DNA of 64,000 nucleotides, from contig CAVXZW010000012.1 in the NCBI GenBank assembly GCA_963766445.1, forward strand, positions 1-64,000, read 5' to 3'. Under the pieces are notes generated by a model. It saw only the letters and a program-made list of their open reading frames with translations. It ran no database searches and was not told where the DNA came from. The DNA is from JAICYJ01 sp963766445 (GTDB taxonomy: Bacteria > Actinomycetota > Thermoleophilia > Gaiellales > JAICJC01). Made by a program: the position numbers and the translations under genes. Within the stretch, counting starts at the first letter, position 1; every line of letters starts with the position of its first letter. Shown here piece after piece: positions 1 through 9,427 of this stretch.

Positions 1-90
1 CGCCTACCCGAACGGGTTGCAGCGCTTCGCAGCATGTGGGAAATTCAGCCCTCGCGATTAACGGCTTGCAGCAGAACAGGGAGGCCGGCG

Positions 91-2323
91 ATGGGTATGA
101 CGACGCGTATCGCGCGGTGGTGCGCGGAGCATCCGTGGCGAACCGTGGGTGTGTGGGTGGTTGCGGCGGTGGTGAGCATCGTGCTGGCCGGGGCGCTGTT
201 GGCCGACTCGCTGACCACCGAGAGCAACTTCGTCGGCACGCCGGAGTCGCAGAAGGCGATCGACCTGATGAAGCAGCGGCTGGGCCGCGAGGAACCGGTG
301 CGCGACGTGGTGATCATCCGCTCGCCGACGCAGACCGTGTCCGATCCCGCTTCCGGGCGCGGGTGAAAGCGATCCATGACCAGCTGGCGGCCGCCGCCGA
401 GGCTCCGGTTCAGGTTGGCCCGACCTACTATCAGACTCACGCGCCATCGCAGGTGTCGAACGATCAGCACAGCACGCTGATCCCGGTGACCATGCCGGGC
501 GACGAGATCGACAAGGCGGACACGAAGATCGCGCCGATCGTGGATGTCGTCGAGGCCACCAACGGGCAGGACGGGTACCAGGTGCTGGCGACCGGACAGG
601 CCACGCTCGGCCGCGATTTCACGAAGCTGTCGGAGAGCGACCTGCAGAAGGGCGAGGCGATCGGCATCCCGATCGCGCTGCTGATCCTGCTGGCGGTGTT
701 CGGCACGCTCGTGGCGGCGCTGGTGCCGGTCGATGCTGGCGATCTTCGCGATCGTGGTCGCGATCGCGCTGGCCGCGCTGATCGGCCAGATTTCGCCGCT
801 CAGCTTCTTCGTCGTCAACATGATCACGTTCATGGGGCTGGCGGTCGGTATCGACTACTCGCTGTTCATCGTCTCCCGCTATCGCGAGGAGCGCCGCGGC
901 GGCCACGACAAGCTCGAGCGCGATCGAGGTGGCCGGCTCGACCGCCAACCGCGCCGTGCTGTTCAGCGGCATGACGGTGGTGCTGGCGCTGGTCGGGCAT
1001 GCTGATCGTGCCCACCAAGATCTTCGTCAGCCTGGGAGCCGGCGCGATCCTGGTCGTGCTGGTGGCCGTCATCTCCGCCCTCACGCTGCTGCCCGCGGTG
1101 CTGGGCCTGCTCGGCGATCGTGTGGAGTCGTGCGGGTGCCGTATCTTCGGCCGCCGCGCCCAGAAGACAACCGCGCCGCACGAGGGATTCTGGGGGCGCA
1201 CCGTCGATCTGGTCATGCGCCACCGCGTGATCGCGGTGGTCGGCTCGGTCGCGGTGCTGCTGATCTGCGCGATCCCCTACATCAATATCAACACCGGCGC
1301 GGCGGGCCTTTCCACGCTGCCCGACAGCACACTGGCTAAGCAGGGCTACGTCGCCCTCAACCGCGACTTCACCGTTGGCGAGGTCACTCCAGCCACCATC
1401 GTCGTCGACGGCGACGTGGCGACTCCCGCCGCCGCCCAGGCCTTTCGGAACCTCAAGACCTCCCTTGCGCGAGGACGACCGCTTCGGGCCGGTGGCGCCT
1501 GCCGTTGCACCGTCCAAGAACCTGGCCGTGATCACCGTCCCTGTGGCCGGCGATCCCAACTCAGACGCTGCGTTGAACGCCGTTCGCGACTTGCGCAGCC
1601 GCTATCTACCGGACGCGCTGGCGGGCAGCGATCTGCAGGCGTACGTCACCGGCGCCAGCGCGCAGAACCTCGACTACTTCGACATCACCGACACCTACCT
1701 GCCGATCGTGTTCGCGCTGGTGCTCGGCCTCAGCTTCATCCTGCTGACGCTCGCCTTCCGCTCGATCGTCGTGCCGGCGTCGAGCATCGTCATGAACCTG
1801 CTCTCCGTCGGCGCCGCCTATGGGCTGCTCGTCCTGGTCACCCAGGAGGGCCATGGCGCCGGTCTGTTCGGCTTCCACGTCGTTCCCACCGTCGAGGCCT
1901 GGATCCCGCTGTTCCTTTTCTCGGTGCTGTTCGGACTGTCCATGGACTACCAGGTGTTCCTGCTCTCGCGCATCCGCGAGCGCTACGACCAGCACGGCAA
2001 CATCACGCGAAGCGGTCGCCTACGGCATCACCTCCACCGCCCGGCTGATCACCGGCGCCGCCCTGATCATGGTCGCGGTGTTCGCCGGCTTCGCCGCCGG
2101 CCAGCTGGTGATGTTCCAGCAAATGGGCTTCGGCCTCGGCGTCGCCATCCTCATCGACGCCACGCTCGTCCGCACCGTGCTGATGCCCGCATGGATGGAA
2201 ATCCTCGGCGACCGCAACTGGTACATGCCCAAGTTCCTCGACTGGCTGCCCGACTTCCGCGTCGAGCCGCCCTCAGCGCCAGAACCCAGGACCGGCCGGC
2301 CCGGCATCACCGGTCAGCGGTAA
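91..2323 (+). pseudogene. MMPL/RND-family membrane exporter, broken by about six frameshifts
   Basis: This looks like a single MMPL-type transporter of about 740 residues spread over all three forward frames. The ATG at 91 follows a good ribosome site (AGGGAGG at 78-84), and the product opens with an N-terminal helix after the segment RWCAEHPWRTVG. A periplasmic loop follows, then a helix bundle with the family-typical GIDYSLFIVSRYREE, a second periplasmic loop, and a C-terminal bundle with FGLSMDYQVFLLSRIRERYD. The frame changes near 355, 735, 925, 1000, 1465 and 2010, and the stop is at 2323. Family members use proton-motive force to export lipids or drugs. Six shifts in 2.2 kb is the densest damage in the window, so the gene is either decayed or lies in poor-quality sequence. 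Frameshifts elsewhere in conserved genes favour the second explanation in part. Confidence 0.8.
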
Positions 2324-2497
2324 CGAGCACACCATCGCGCGGGCCACCGGTTCGAGTGCCTCGGCGACGGTCTCCTGTTCGAGGCCCTCGCTGACAAGCG
2401 CTCCGCCTGAAGGCCTGCGGGGGTGATGGAACTGCGAGACTGGCGATCCCGGAAGCAGCGGGGCGATCACGGGGACACCAGGTCATCGGAGGAACAA

Positions 2498-3733
2498 ATG
2501 AGCGAAATGGCGATGCAGTCGACAATGAGGGCGGCCGTGCGGGACGACTATGGCGAAGCTGAGGTGATTCGAATCGCTCAAATTCCTGTGCCAGCAATCG
2601 CCGACGACGAGGTGCTGGTTCGGGTCGGGGCCGCCGGCGTCGATCGCGGCACCTGGCACCTCTTGACCGGGAGGCCGTATCTGGCTCGCCTGGCGATCGG
2701 GCTTCGTCGACCGCGAGAAGCTGTGCTTGGTCGAGATGTGGCTGGCACGGTCGCGAAGACCGGATCAGAGGTGCGACGGTTCACCGTGGGTGACTCCGTA
2801 TTCGGTGTGGCGACCGGTTCGTTCGCCGAGTACGCCAAAGCGAAGGAGCGAAAACTCGCTCCCACTCCGGATGGGCTCTCCGCAGTGGAGGCAGCGGTGC
2901 TTGGAATCTCGGGCATGACCGCACTCCAAGCCGTCGATGCAGCCCACTTGAACGCCGGATCGACGGTTCTCGTCATCGGTGCATCCGGCGGCGTTGGCAG
3001 CTTTGCCGTCCAGATTGCCCGGGCCGTCGGAGCGCAGGTCACTGGCGTCTGCCGCGAAACGAAGGTCGACTTCGTCCGTTCACTTGGGGCCGAGCGCGTG
3101 ATCGCGTATGACACCGTCGACACCAGCGATTACGGCGGCCCCTATGACGCAATCATCGACACAGGCGGGGACACGCCGATCGCAACACTCCGCACGTGGC
3201 TCACACCGAGCGGCACGCTCGTGATCGTCGGCGGCGAAGGCGGCGACGCGGTGACCGGTATGGGCCGACAACTGCACGCCCGATTCTTGTCGCTGTTCGT
3301 TCGCCAGCGGCTCACCTTCATCGTCAACCGCGAGCGGCAGGCCGACCTCGAGCGCCTCGGCGAGCTCGTTGAGACCGGCGCAGTGAAGCCCGCGCTTGAC
3401 ACCGCGTATCCGCTCGAGCATGCCGCGGAGGCGATCCGGCAGCTGACGGCTGGCCGCGCAGAAGGCAAGCTCGCCGTTGCCGTTGACGAAGCCGCGACGC
3501 GATCACTTGACCTTCCGAATGGAGCCTCGCTTCAGCCGCTTCGAAGGGGTCGAGGCTCAAGGCTGACTGGACTAGGCGCGGAATGTGACCCGGATGCGCG
3601 TCCCGGCTTAGGCCTCTGCGAGGTAGCGGTGGATGAGAGAGGCGGCCATGGCGCCCTCTCCGACGGCGGATGCGACGCGCTTTATGGAGCCATGGCGAAG
3701 GTCTCCGGCGACGAATACGCCTGGTTGGCTTGA
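2498..3733 (+). CDS. Zinc-independent MDR-family NAD(P)H oxidoreductase (quinone reductase-like)
   Basis: A medium-chain dehydrogenase/reductase. The GroES-like N-terminal half (ALPGRDV-type region reads EAVLGRDVAGTV) is followed by a Rossmann fold with VLVIGASGGVGSFAVQIA around residue 160. The catalytic zinc cysteine is absent, since GVDRGTWHLL stands at its place, so this belongs with quinone reductase-like members that use NADPH without zinc. The ATG at 2498 has CGGAGGAAC at 2488-2495. The family core ends around residue 330 (GKLAVAV), yet the frame runs on to residue 411 and overlaps the convergent flavoprotein gene by 126 nt. The tail is low-complexity and probably reflects a lost stop or a late frameshift near 3490-3500. 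Confidence 0.8.
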   Translation: MSEMAMQSTMRAAVRDDYGEAEVIRIAQIPVPAIADDEVLVRVGAAGVDRGTWHLLTGRPYLARLAIGLRRPREAVLGRDVAGTVAKTGSEVRRFTVGDSVFGVATGSFAEYAKAKERKLAPTPDGLSAVEAAVLGISGMTALQAVDAAHLNAGSTVLVIGASGGVGSFAVQIARAVGAQVTGVCRETKVDFVRSLGAERVIAYDTVDTSDYGGPYDAIIDTGGDTPIATLRTWLTPSGTLVIVGGEGGDAVTGMGRQLHARFLSLFVRQRLTFIVNRERQADLERLGELVETGAVKPALDTAYPLEHAAEAIRQLTAGRAEGKLAVAVDEAATRSLDLPNGASLQPLRRGRGSRLTGLGAECDPDARPGLGLCEVAVDERGGHGALSDGGCDALYGAMAKVSGDEYAWLA

Positions 3734-4957
3734 TTCCAAGGGATATGGATCCCGGCTGAGCTTCCACCAGCTCTCGCGCGGGGCGTCAGCGACCACATCC
3801 TGGCCCGTCAGGAGAAATCCATGCTCGTCGCGCCTGAGCCACCCTTCGAGGCCGACCGTGATCGGCCGTGCCCCGATGAGCAGGAACATCGCATCTGCAG
3901 CTAACTCCTCTGTATCCTCGCGCCCCTCGCTCCGGAGGATGACGCTCCGCAGGTGGGAGTCACCGCGAGCTTCGGCGACCTGGGAGGACGTTCGAACCGT
4001 GATGCGTGGATGCTGGTTGATCCGTTCGATCAGGTAGTTGGACATCCCTCGGTGGAGGTCTGCCCCGCGTACGACGACGGTCACCGCTCTTGCGTGCTCG
4101 GCCATATGAAGCGCCGCCTGGCCGGCGGAGTTACCGCCACCGACAATCACCACGTCGCGGCCTTGCAGTCGAACTGCTTCTCCAGGCGCGGAGCCGTAAT
4201 GGATTCCTGCGCCAACGAACTCTCGAACTCCTGGGGCTTCAAGTCGCCGGTAGTCCACGCCGGTGGCGACGACACCGGTTTGGACCTCGAGTGCAGAACC
4301 GCAGGTCAGCTCGACTCTAAACGTGCCGTGATCGGTCGGGCCCGATGTGATGAGCTCTGCTCCCACCAGGATCTCCGCCCCGAGACGGGATGCCTGGGCG
4401 TGGATGCTCGCCGCGAGTTCTGCTCCACTGATCCCTTGCGGGAAGCCTGGATAGTTTTCGATCCGAGCGCTTGTGCCAGCCTGACCGCCAGGCGCGATCG
4501 CTTCCACCACGATTGTGCTGACTCCTTCTGATGCACAGTAGAGAGCGGTGGTGAGTCCAGCGGGGCCTGCACCGACGACGAGGACGTCGTACATCTGTGT
4601 CGTCGGTCGAGTCGGTAACCCCACGCGTTCGGCGAGTTGCTGCTTGAACCGGGCGGTTTCGGCGTAGGCCCGTTCGTCCTCGGGAGGCACCGGAGGAGAA
4701 TCGGCGCTCGGCGTGTGGCTGACGTAGCGAGTGAGCATGAAGCGCTCCGGCCCCTCCAGGATCGAACCATCCGCAAACAACGCCAACGGGTAGCGGCGGC
4801 CTTCGAGCTCTGCGCGGCCCCTGAGTAGCTCCACCAGTGGGTCGCTGTCCACATCCACCCACTGGAACGGCACGCCGTTTCGGGTCAGAAACTGTCGCGT
4901 CTCGGGCACACCCGGCGTCGACGCTCGACCGAGGAGGTATGTCGACGAGGCCAGCAT
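3608..4957 (-). CDS. Thioredoxin reductase-like FAD/NAD(P) oxidoreductase with N-terminal glutaredoxin-like region, no CxxC
   Basis: The first ~95 residues resemble a glutaredoxin/thioredoxin-like fold (STPGVPETRQFLTRNGVPFQWVD split around the usual Cys position). A two-domain pyridine-nucleotide-disulphide oxidoreductase follows, with an FAD site DVLVVGAGPAGLTTALY, a second dinucleotide site DVVIVGGGNSAGQAAL and the C-terminal FAD motif GVFVAGDLR. In true thioredoxin reductases a CATC redox pair precedes the NADPH motif. Here that place reads YGSAPGEA, so the dithiol is missing and classical thioredoxin reduction is unlikely. The ATG at 4957 is chosen because AGGAAGG lies at 4963-4969; the earlier TTG at 4972 would overlap this ribosome site. 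It lies 11 nt downstream of the regulator gene and probably shares its transcript. Confidence 0.85.
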   Translation of the reverse strand: MLASSTYLLGRASTPGVPETRQFLTRNGVPFQWVDVDSDPLVELLRGRAELEGRRYPLALFADGSILEGPERFMLTRYVSHTPSADSPPVPPEDERAYAETARFKQQLAERVGLPTRPTTQMYDVLVVGAGPAGLTTALYCASEGVSTIVVEAIAPGGQAGTSARIENYPGFPQGISGAELAASIHAQASRLGAEILVGAELITSGPTDHGTFRVELTCGSALEVQTGVVATGVDYRRLEAPGVREFVGAGIHYGSAPGEAVRLQGRDVVIVGGGNSAGQAALHMAEHARAVTVVVRGADLHRGMSNYLIERINQHPRITVRTSSQVAEARGDSHLRSVILRSEGREDTEELAADAMFLLIGARPITVGLEGWLRRDEHGFLLTGQDVVADAPRESWWKLSRDPYPLESSQPGVFVAGDLRHGSIKRVASAVGEGAMAASLIHRYLAEA

Positions 4958-4968
4958 GACGTCCTTCC

Positions 4969-5409
4969 TCAACTGCCGCGGTGACCGCGGCGCGGGTCAG
5001 ACGACCGGCGCTCGGTGCCCGAAGAGGCCGGAGCCGATCCTTGAAGGAAGGCGAGCAGTTCCCCGACCGTTCGGTGGCTGTGGAGCGGATCGCGGAGGGG
5101 CAGGTCGCCGTGCACTTCGTATCGGTTGCGGCGTCCCTCGCGCGTCTTCGTGAGGTAGCCGGCCGCGACGAAGTCGTTGACGATTTGGGCAGCCGTTCGC
5201 TCGGTCAGACCAACGATCACGGCGATGTCTCGCAGACGGGTCGTGGGGTCACGGGCGATTGTTTCGAGGACGCGGGCATGGTTCGTCACGAACCGCCAGC
5301 CATGGTGGCCATTGGCCGCGGCGGCCGGCGCGCTTCCAGGGCCCGTGGCGTGCACGTCAGAGGCGGTCACGGCGAACTGCTGCGCCTCATCTCCGGAACT
5401 TGACTTCAT
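4969..5409 (-). CDS. Winged-helix transcriptional regulator (MarR-like)
   Basis: A 146-residue protein whose centre is a winged helix-turn-helix: NHARVLETIARDPTTRLRD leads into the recognition helix region ITLTERTAAQIVNDF-like (actual VGLTERTAAQIVNDF), and the wing reads LTKTREGRRNRYEVH. The disordered N-terminus is Ala/Gly-rich. The closest recognisable type is the small actinobacterial 'HTH domain' family often placed beside metabolic genes. It lies immediately upstream of the thioredoxin-reductase-like gene on the same strand (11-nt gap), so it probably autoregulates and controls that flavoprotein. The inducer cannot be seen; there are no Cys residues that would suggest direct thiol sensing. 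Confidence 0.75.
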   Translation of the reverse strand: MKSSSGDEAQQFAVTASDVHATGPGSAPAAAANGHHGWRFVTNHARVLETIARDPTTRLRDIAVIVGLTERTAAQIVNDFVAAGYLTKTREGRRNRYEVHGDLPLRDPLHSHRTVGELLAFLQGSAPASSGTERRSSDPRRGHRGS

Positions 5410-5635
5410 GAGTTTTTACTACTAAAGTCGTTTTCCTGCATTAGTCCTCAGTCTACCGGATCATTAGGACGCGGGGCGAAACGTTGAACCCATGAAAGGC
5501 GTGCATCCGTAGCCAGAAGACCAATGGTCGGCGCGCGATCTCGGGAGGGCGCACTGCCACATCGCCGAGCACGCCAGCGCGGATGAGGCCGGGCTTCCGG
5601 ATCGGTCACGTCGTTCCGCATTGGGCCACGTGGCC
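5410..5635. promoter_or_regulatory. Divergent intergenic region between the HTH regulator and the alpha/beta hydrolase
   Basis: This 226-nt gap separates two divergent genes and must hold both promoters. An AT-rich stretch (about 5405-5450) stands out in GC-rich surroundings and contains TTTACTACTAAA, a short imperfect dyad (TTTA/TAAA arms) 10-15 nt upstream of the regulator start. This is a plausible operator, but it is weak as a pattern. I see no clear -35/-10 pair and no gene here. Confidence 0.3.
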
Positions 5636-6997
5636 ATGACCGCGAAACAAGCGCACGACCAGCTCACGCCCGAGGGGGATGGCCCCGGGCGCGGTCACAT
5701 AGGCGTGATCGTGGTCTCTTCCGTTGTCGTGGGACTCGTCCTCGGACTCGTTCTGGACATCCTCGTCTTTGGTGGGGGTCGGGAGACGGTAATCACGGGA
5801 CTTGCCCTGCTCTCCTTGGCGGTCGGGTACACGATGCTTGCGGAGCTTTCCAAGCGCCGCACCGACCAGCCGCAATCCTGGGCACGCATCGCTGCCCTGT
5901 GTTTCGGCGTGACGGGGGCCGCGGTTCTCGTCCTCCGTCCCAGCGGCCACGTTCTTCACCTACTCGGATGGGTTTGGCCGGTCCTTCTGCTCGTGCTGGT
6001 CGTGTGGATGATCCGCGAGTCCCGCCGATCACTGCGCAGCTGGTCACGACGAGTCGTCCTGTATCCGGCGTTCGGCGTGCTGGCTCTTGTCGCCCTTGGT
6101 GGCGCGATCGAGACGGGCATCGAAGCGACAACGAATACCGACCCTCCACCCGGTGGCCGCACCTACCTCGTCGCCGGCCATAGGCTCTACCTGCGCTGTT
6201 CGGGCACAGGGTCGCCGGTTGTGGTCTTGTTCAACGGGCTTGGGGAGCGGACGCCAAGCTGGGCCTGGGTGCAAGCCGACGTCATGCGCCAGACACGAGT
6301 CTGCGTATTCGATCGTGCGGGCGAAGGATGGAGCGGAGCCGGCGTCGGCGCACAGGACGCCCATCAACTTTCTGCCGATGCGCGAGGCCTTCTCAAGGCG
6401 GCCAACATTCCGGGCCCGTACATCCTTGCCGGTCACTCAGTCGGAGGCCCCTACGCCCTCGCCTACGCGATGGACTACCCAGCCGACGTCGCTGGCGTCG
6501 CGTTACTCGACTCGTCCACCCCCTATCAGTTCGACCTTCCGTCGTATGACACGTTCTACTCGGTGGCGCACCGCGTGTCGGGTCTGCTGCCGCCCCTCGC
6601 GCGCGCGGGGATCGTGCGGGCGTACATCACCGCAAGCGGCAGCTCGCTGCCGGCGGGTGCCAAGAGCCAAGCGGAGACGTTCGCCTCTTCACCGCGCGAA
6701 CTGAACGCCGACCGCGTCGAGTTCGCAGAGCTGCCAACCGTCCTTGACCAGGACAAAGCTCTTACGAGCCTGGATGGGAAACCGCTCTTCGTCCTGACGG
6801 CCGACGTCGGGCAACAGTCGGGATGGTTTGCCGCGCAAGACCGATTGGCTGCTCTGTCGGCGAACAGCGCTCATCAGACAACGCAAGGCGCGACGCACCA
6901 GGCACTCCTGGAGGAGCAACGCTACGCCGCGCTAAGCGCCCAAGCGATCGAGGCGGTTGTCCACGCAGTTCGCACGGGCGCTCCACTATCACCATGA
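5636..6997 (+). CDS. Membrane-anchored alpha/beta hydrolase
   Basis: The N-terminal ~150 residues contain about four hydrophobic helices (for example VVVGLVLGLVLDILVFGG and LLGWVWPVLLLVLVVWM). An alpha/beta hydrolase domain follows with the nucleophile elbow AGHSVGGPYALAYA, a strand segment VVVLFNGLGE at the oxyanion position and a late His in QGATHQALLEE; the acid is probably in FVLTADVG. Substrate unknown: the domain resembles esterase/peptidase members, probably with the catalytic domain facing outward. The start is uncertain. ATG 5636 is taken, but no strong ribosome site precedes it and the frame is open upstream. The DHA2 exporter begins 31 nt downstream on the same strand, suggesting co-transcription. 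Confidence 0.8.
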   Translation: MTAKQAHDQLTPEGDGPGRGHIGVIVVSSVVVGLVLGLVLDILVFGGGRETVITGLALLSLAVGYTMLAELSKRRTDQPQSWARIAALCFGVTGAAVLVLRPSGHVLHLLGWVWPVLLLVLVVWMIRESRRSLRSWSRRVVLYPAFGVLALVALGGAIETGIEATTNTDPPPGGRTYLVAGHRLYLRCSGTGSPVVVLFNGLGERTPSWAWVQADVMRQTRVCVFDRAGEGWSGAGVGAQDAHQLSADARGLLKAANIPGPYILAGHSVGGPYALAYAMDYPADVAGVALLDSSTPYQFDLPSYDTFYSVAHRVSGLLPPLARAGIVRAYITASGSSLPAGAKSQAETFASSPRELNADRVEFAELPTVLDQDKALTSLDGKPLFVLTADVGQQSGWFAAQDRLAALSANSAHQTTQGATHQALLEEQRYAALSAQAIEAVVHAVRTGAPLSP

Positions 6998-7028
6998 CCA
7001 ACGGCGATTCAACCTGCGGGAGGCTCGC

Positions 7029-8456
7029 ATGACTACCGTTTCGCACCACGCCGGCGTGCATGCCGAAGACCCGACCGATCGAATCTCGTGGTGGATTCTG
7101 AGCTTCATCGGGGTGGCGCAGTTCATGGTCATCCTCGACGTCACCGTCGTGAACATCGCGCTTCCATCGATCAGTAAAGGACTCAGCTTTTCCGCTACCG
7201 ATCTGCAGTGGGTCGTGACCGTCTACGTACTCTTTACTGGCGGTCTAATGCTGCTCGGTGGCCGGTCAGCCGACTTGTTCGGGCGCCGCCGTATGTTCCT
7301 GATAGGCCTGCTCGTCTTCACCGCCGCCTCACTGACCAGCGGCCTTGCGTGGTCGCCACACGCGCTGATCGTCTCGCGGGCAGCGCAGGGCTTTGGTGCG
7401 GCGCTTCTGCTGCCGTCTGCTTTGGCCATCATCACAACCACCTACTCCGGGCATCAGCGAACAGTCGCCCTTGCTGTCTGGGGTGCGATTGGCAGTGCCG
7501 GCGTCGCCATCGGCGTCCTGCTAGGCGGCATCATCACGACGGCATTTGGTTGGGAGTGGATCTTCTTCATCAACGTCCCGATCGGGCTTGTCGTCGCGGC
7601 CGGTGCGGTACGGCTCGTCCCCGCCAGGCACTCGGTGCCATCGGAGGGGGCGACGCTCGATCTGCTTGGCGCCGCCACCCTTCTAGTCGGCCTGATGATG
7701 CTCGTCTACGGGGTCGTGGGAACGGCACAGCACGGCTGGGCATCAGGACGGACGTTGCTTCTGCTCGGCGTCGCCGCTGCGTCGCTCGCAGCTTTCGTGG
7801 GCATTGAACGTCGCGGCGCAAAGCCGTTGGTGCCGCCGGCGACCTGGCGCGTGCGGTCACTGGTGTCGAGCGCCGCCGTGATGCTGGGAACAACGGGCGT
7901 CCTGGTCGGCGCGTTTTACCTGAACACGCTGTACCTCCAGAACGTGCTCGGCTACTCGGCGCTCAAGACCGGTCTTTCGTTCTTGCCGCTCGCGCTTGTA
8001 ATCCTCGCCGCCGCCCACCTCGCGTCACATCTGCTCTCCCACGCGGGGTCTCGCATCGTCGCAGTGGTCGGACTGGTGATGACGGCTGTAGGTGCCCTAC
8101 TTCTCGCCCTCGCACCCGACCGGGCGACCTACCTCACCAACATGCTGCCCGGATTCCTCCTATTGGGCGCAGGCGTCGGACTTGTGTTCGTGGCCGTGAC
8201 GGTCTCCGCGATGGCAGACGTGGGCCACGAAGAGGCCGGGCTCGCCTCCGGGATAATGACCACCGCCCACGAGCTGGGAGCCGCGCTGGGTGTCGCGGTA
8301 CTGGCTGCCGTCGCCACATCCAACGGCAACCCGGTGAGCGGCTACGGGAACGCCTTCTTCGTCGCGGCTGCGATCGCCTCGCTACTTGCGGTCGTGGCCG
8401 CCTTCGCGCTCCCAGTCCTGCGACCAGCGCCGGGGGCGCACGTTTCGATGCACTAG
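7029..8456 (+). CDS. DHA2-family MFS drug exporter (EmrB/QacA type)
   Basis: A 475-residue major facilitator with 14 predicted helices. It has the DHA2 hallmarks: the first helix carries QFMVILDVTVVNIALPSI, then LQWVVTVYVLFTGGLMLLGG, the loop 2-3 motif GRSADLFGRRR, and motif C-like GVAIGVLLGG in helix 5. Such proteins export drugs or amphiphiles by proton antiport across the inner membrane. The ATG at 7029 is chosen over upstream GTG codons because GGGAGG lies at 7018-7023 and because the N-terminus then matches the family. It follows the membrane hydrolase gene by 31 nt. No regulator of the TetR type is adjacent. Confidence 0.92.
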   Translation: MTTVSHHAGVHAEDPTDRISWWILSFIGVAQFMVILDVTVVNIALPSISKGLSFSATDLQWVVTVYVLFTGGLMLLGGRSADLFGRRRMFLIGLLVFTAASLTSGLAWSPHALIVSRAAQGFGAALLLPSALAIITTTYSGHQRTVALAVWGAIGSAGVAIGVLLGGIITTAFGWEWIFFINVPIGLVVAAGAVRLVPARHSVPSEGATLDLLGAATLLVGLMMLVYGVVGTAQHGWASGRTLLLLGVAAASLAAFVGIERRGAKPLVPPATWRVRSLVSSAAVMLGTTGVLVGAFYLNTLYLQNVLGYSALKTGLSFLPLALVILAAAHLASHLLSHAGSRIVAVVGLVMTAVGALLLALAPDRATYLTNMLPGFLLLGAGVGLVFVAVTVSAMADVGHEEAGLASGIMTTAHELGAALGVAVLAAVATSNGNPVSGYGNAFFVAAAIASLLAVVAAFALPVLRPAPGAHVSMH

Positions 8457-8584
8457 CGAGACCCGCCCCCGGTTGAGACCGGGATGTCGGTTGCGGGTCA
8501 GCCGAATCAGCGATGCCCGCGCGCGCCCGACGTGGCGTTCGGATAGGCGGGCCGTGAGCCACAAGTGGGGAGCGGAGCTCCTTC

Positions 8585-8866
8585 GTGTCAGCCATTTTCC
8601 TGTGTATAGACACGCCCGCCCGCCCAGCGTTCCGGCGGGTGCTTCATGGCACAAGCGGATACGCCGTTGCATCGTTGGTCCTCGCCTTCGTCCTCGGACC
8701 GATCGGACGGATTCTGTCGATCGTGTTCAGGCGGATCGCCCTGAACCGAATCGAGGAACGCGGTGAAGGCGGGTGCGGTCTTGCGATCGCATGGATGGCG
8801 ATCAGCTACGGGATGCTGTTCGTGATCGCGTGGTACTTGCTCTCGAGGGCCGTTCTAAGCCCCTGA
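8585..8866 (+). CDS. Small membrane protein, DUF4190-like
   Basis: A 93-residue ORF with a GTG start. From residue ~24 it follows the two-helix DUF4190 pattern: SGYAVASLVLAFVLGPIG, then ALNRIEERGEGGCGLAIAWM, then a second helix ending in ISYGMLFVIAWYLL. Family proteins are small membrane proteins of unknown function. The first 20 residues are not typical and the usual start may have been lost. It stands alone after the DHA2 exporter with a 128-nt gap. Confidence 0.5.
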   Translation: MSAIFLCIDTPARPAFRRVLHGTSGYAVASLVLAFVLGPIGRILSIVFRRIALNRIEERGEGGCGLAIAWMAISYGMLFVIAWYLLSRAVLSP

Positions 8867-9324
8867 CTCCCCGCGCACACAGCCGGGAGACGGCCACCCC
8901 CAAAGGAGCACATCGCGGATCGCCAGCAGCAGCCCAACCTCCGCGACCATTGAGCCAGCCTTCAACCGGACGCCTATGCCTCGCCCTCCGGTGTCATGGC
9001 AGCAATCGTACCGAACAAGTGTTCGTAGCCGCAACGCGAACGAGCACGCAGAACCGCGCACAGGCGACCACGCCGTCGCTCGCCCCGGCCCACCGTGCGG
9101 GTGACTCGCCGGCAGCTGGGACTCCGAACCCACGGCTTGCTACGTTGGTTGGTGGGTCGTGGGTTCAGCCGTGGCCGCGAACGTAGCACGGGGAGCTTCG
9201 TGCTACGGGCTTGCTACGTTCAGCCCCGAAAAGCCGCCCCGAACCCGCCCGCCGGGGCGCGAACATGTTACCCAACAGTGGGGTATGCAGGGCTTTCGCC
9301 GACCCTGCATACCCTTGCAACCAA
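8867..9324. other. Non-coding gap with repeated GGCTTGCTACGTT and alternative hairpins
   Basis: No convincing gene. The 13-nt direct repeat GGCTTGCTACGTT occurs at 9134-9146 and 9208-9220. The second copy takes part in two mutually exclusive stems: 9179-9187 with 9213-9221 (9 bp, GAACGTAGC/GCTACGTTC), or 9182-9189 with 9200-9207 (8 bp, CGTAGCAC/GTGCTACG). There is no U-run after either, so a simple terminator is not shown. The element ends about 100 nt before the tmRNA-end copy at 9325. Confidence 0.4.
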
Positions 9325-9351
9325 TGGAGGCGGCGGGAATCGAACCCGCGT
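9325..9351 (-). repeat. tmRNA 3'-end fragment, candidate attachment-site copy (distal)
   Basis: These 27 nt are identical to the last 27 nt of the tmRNA gene at 21462-21488 (T arm plus acceptor 3' strand, read on the minus strand). No 5' half of a tRNA or tmRNA follows, so this is not an RNA gene. The identity with the 17560 copy continues imperfectly for another ~11 nt (TTCnATTCCTC). Direct copies of a tmRNA end on the downstream side are what tyrosine-recombinase elements leave when they integrate into ssrA. It lies about 75 nt beyond the stop of narI, so the nar operon sits between this copy and the one at 17560. Confidence 0.65.
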
Positions 9352-9427
9352 TTCTATTCCTCGTGGGTTACCGCCGGGACACGAGGCCGAACAGGTCAGC
9401 CTCTGTCGCAGGGCTCCTAGTCCGATG

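Noticed and set aside
9325..9420. Possible tRNA gene suggested by the GGGTTCGATTCCC T arm
   Set aside because: No acceptor 5' strand, anticodon arm or D arm follows on the minus strand; it equals the tmRNA end only. The same holds for 17560-17586.
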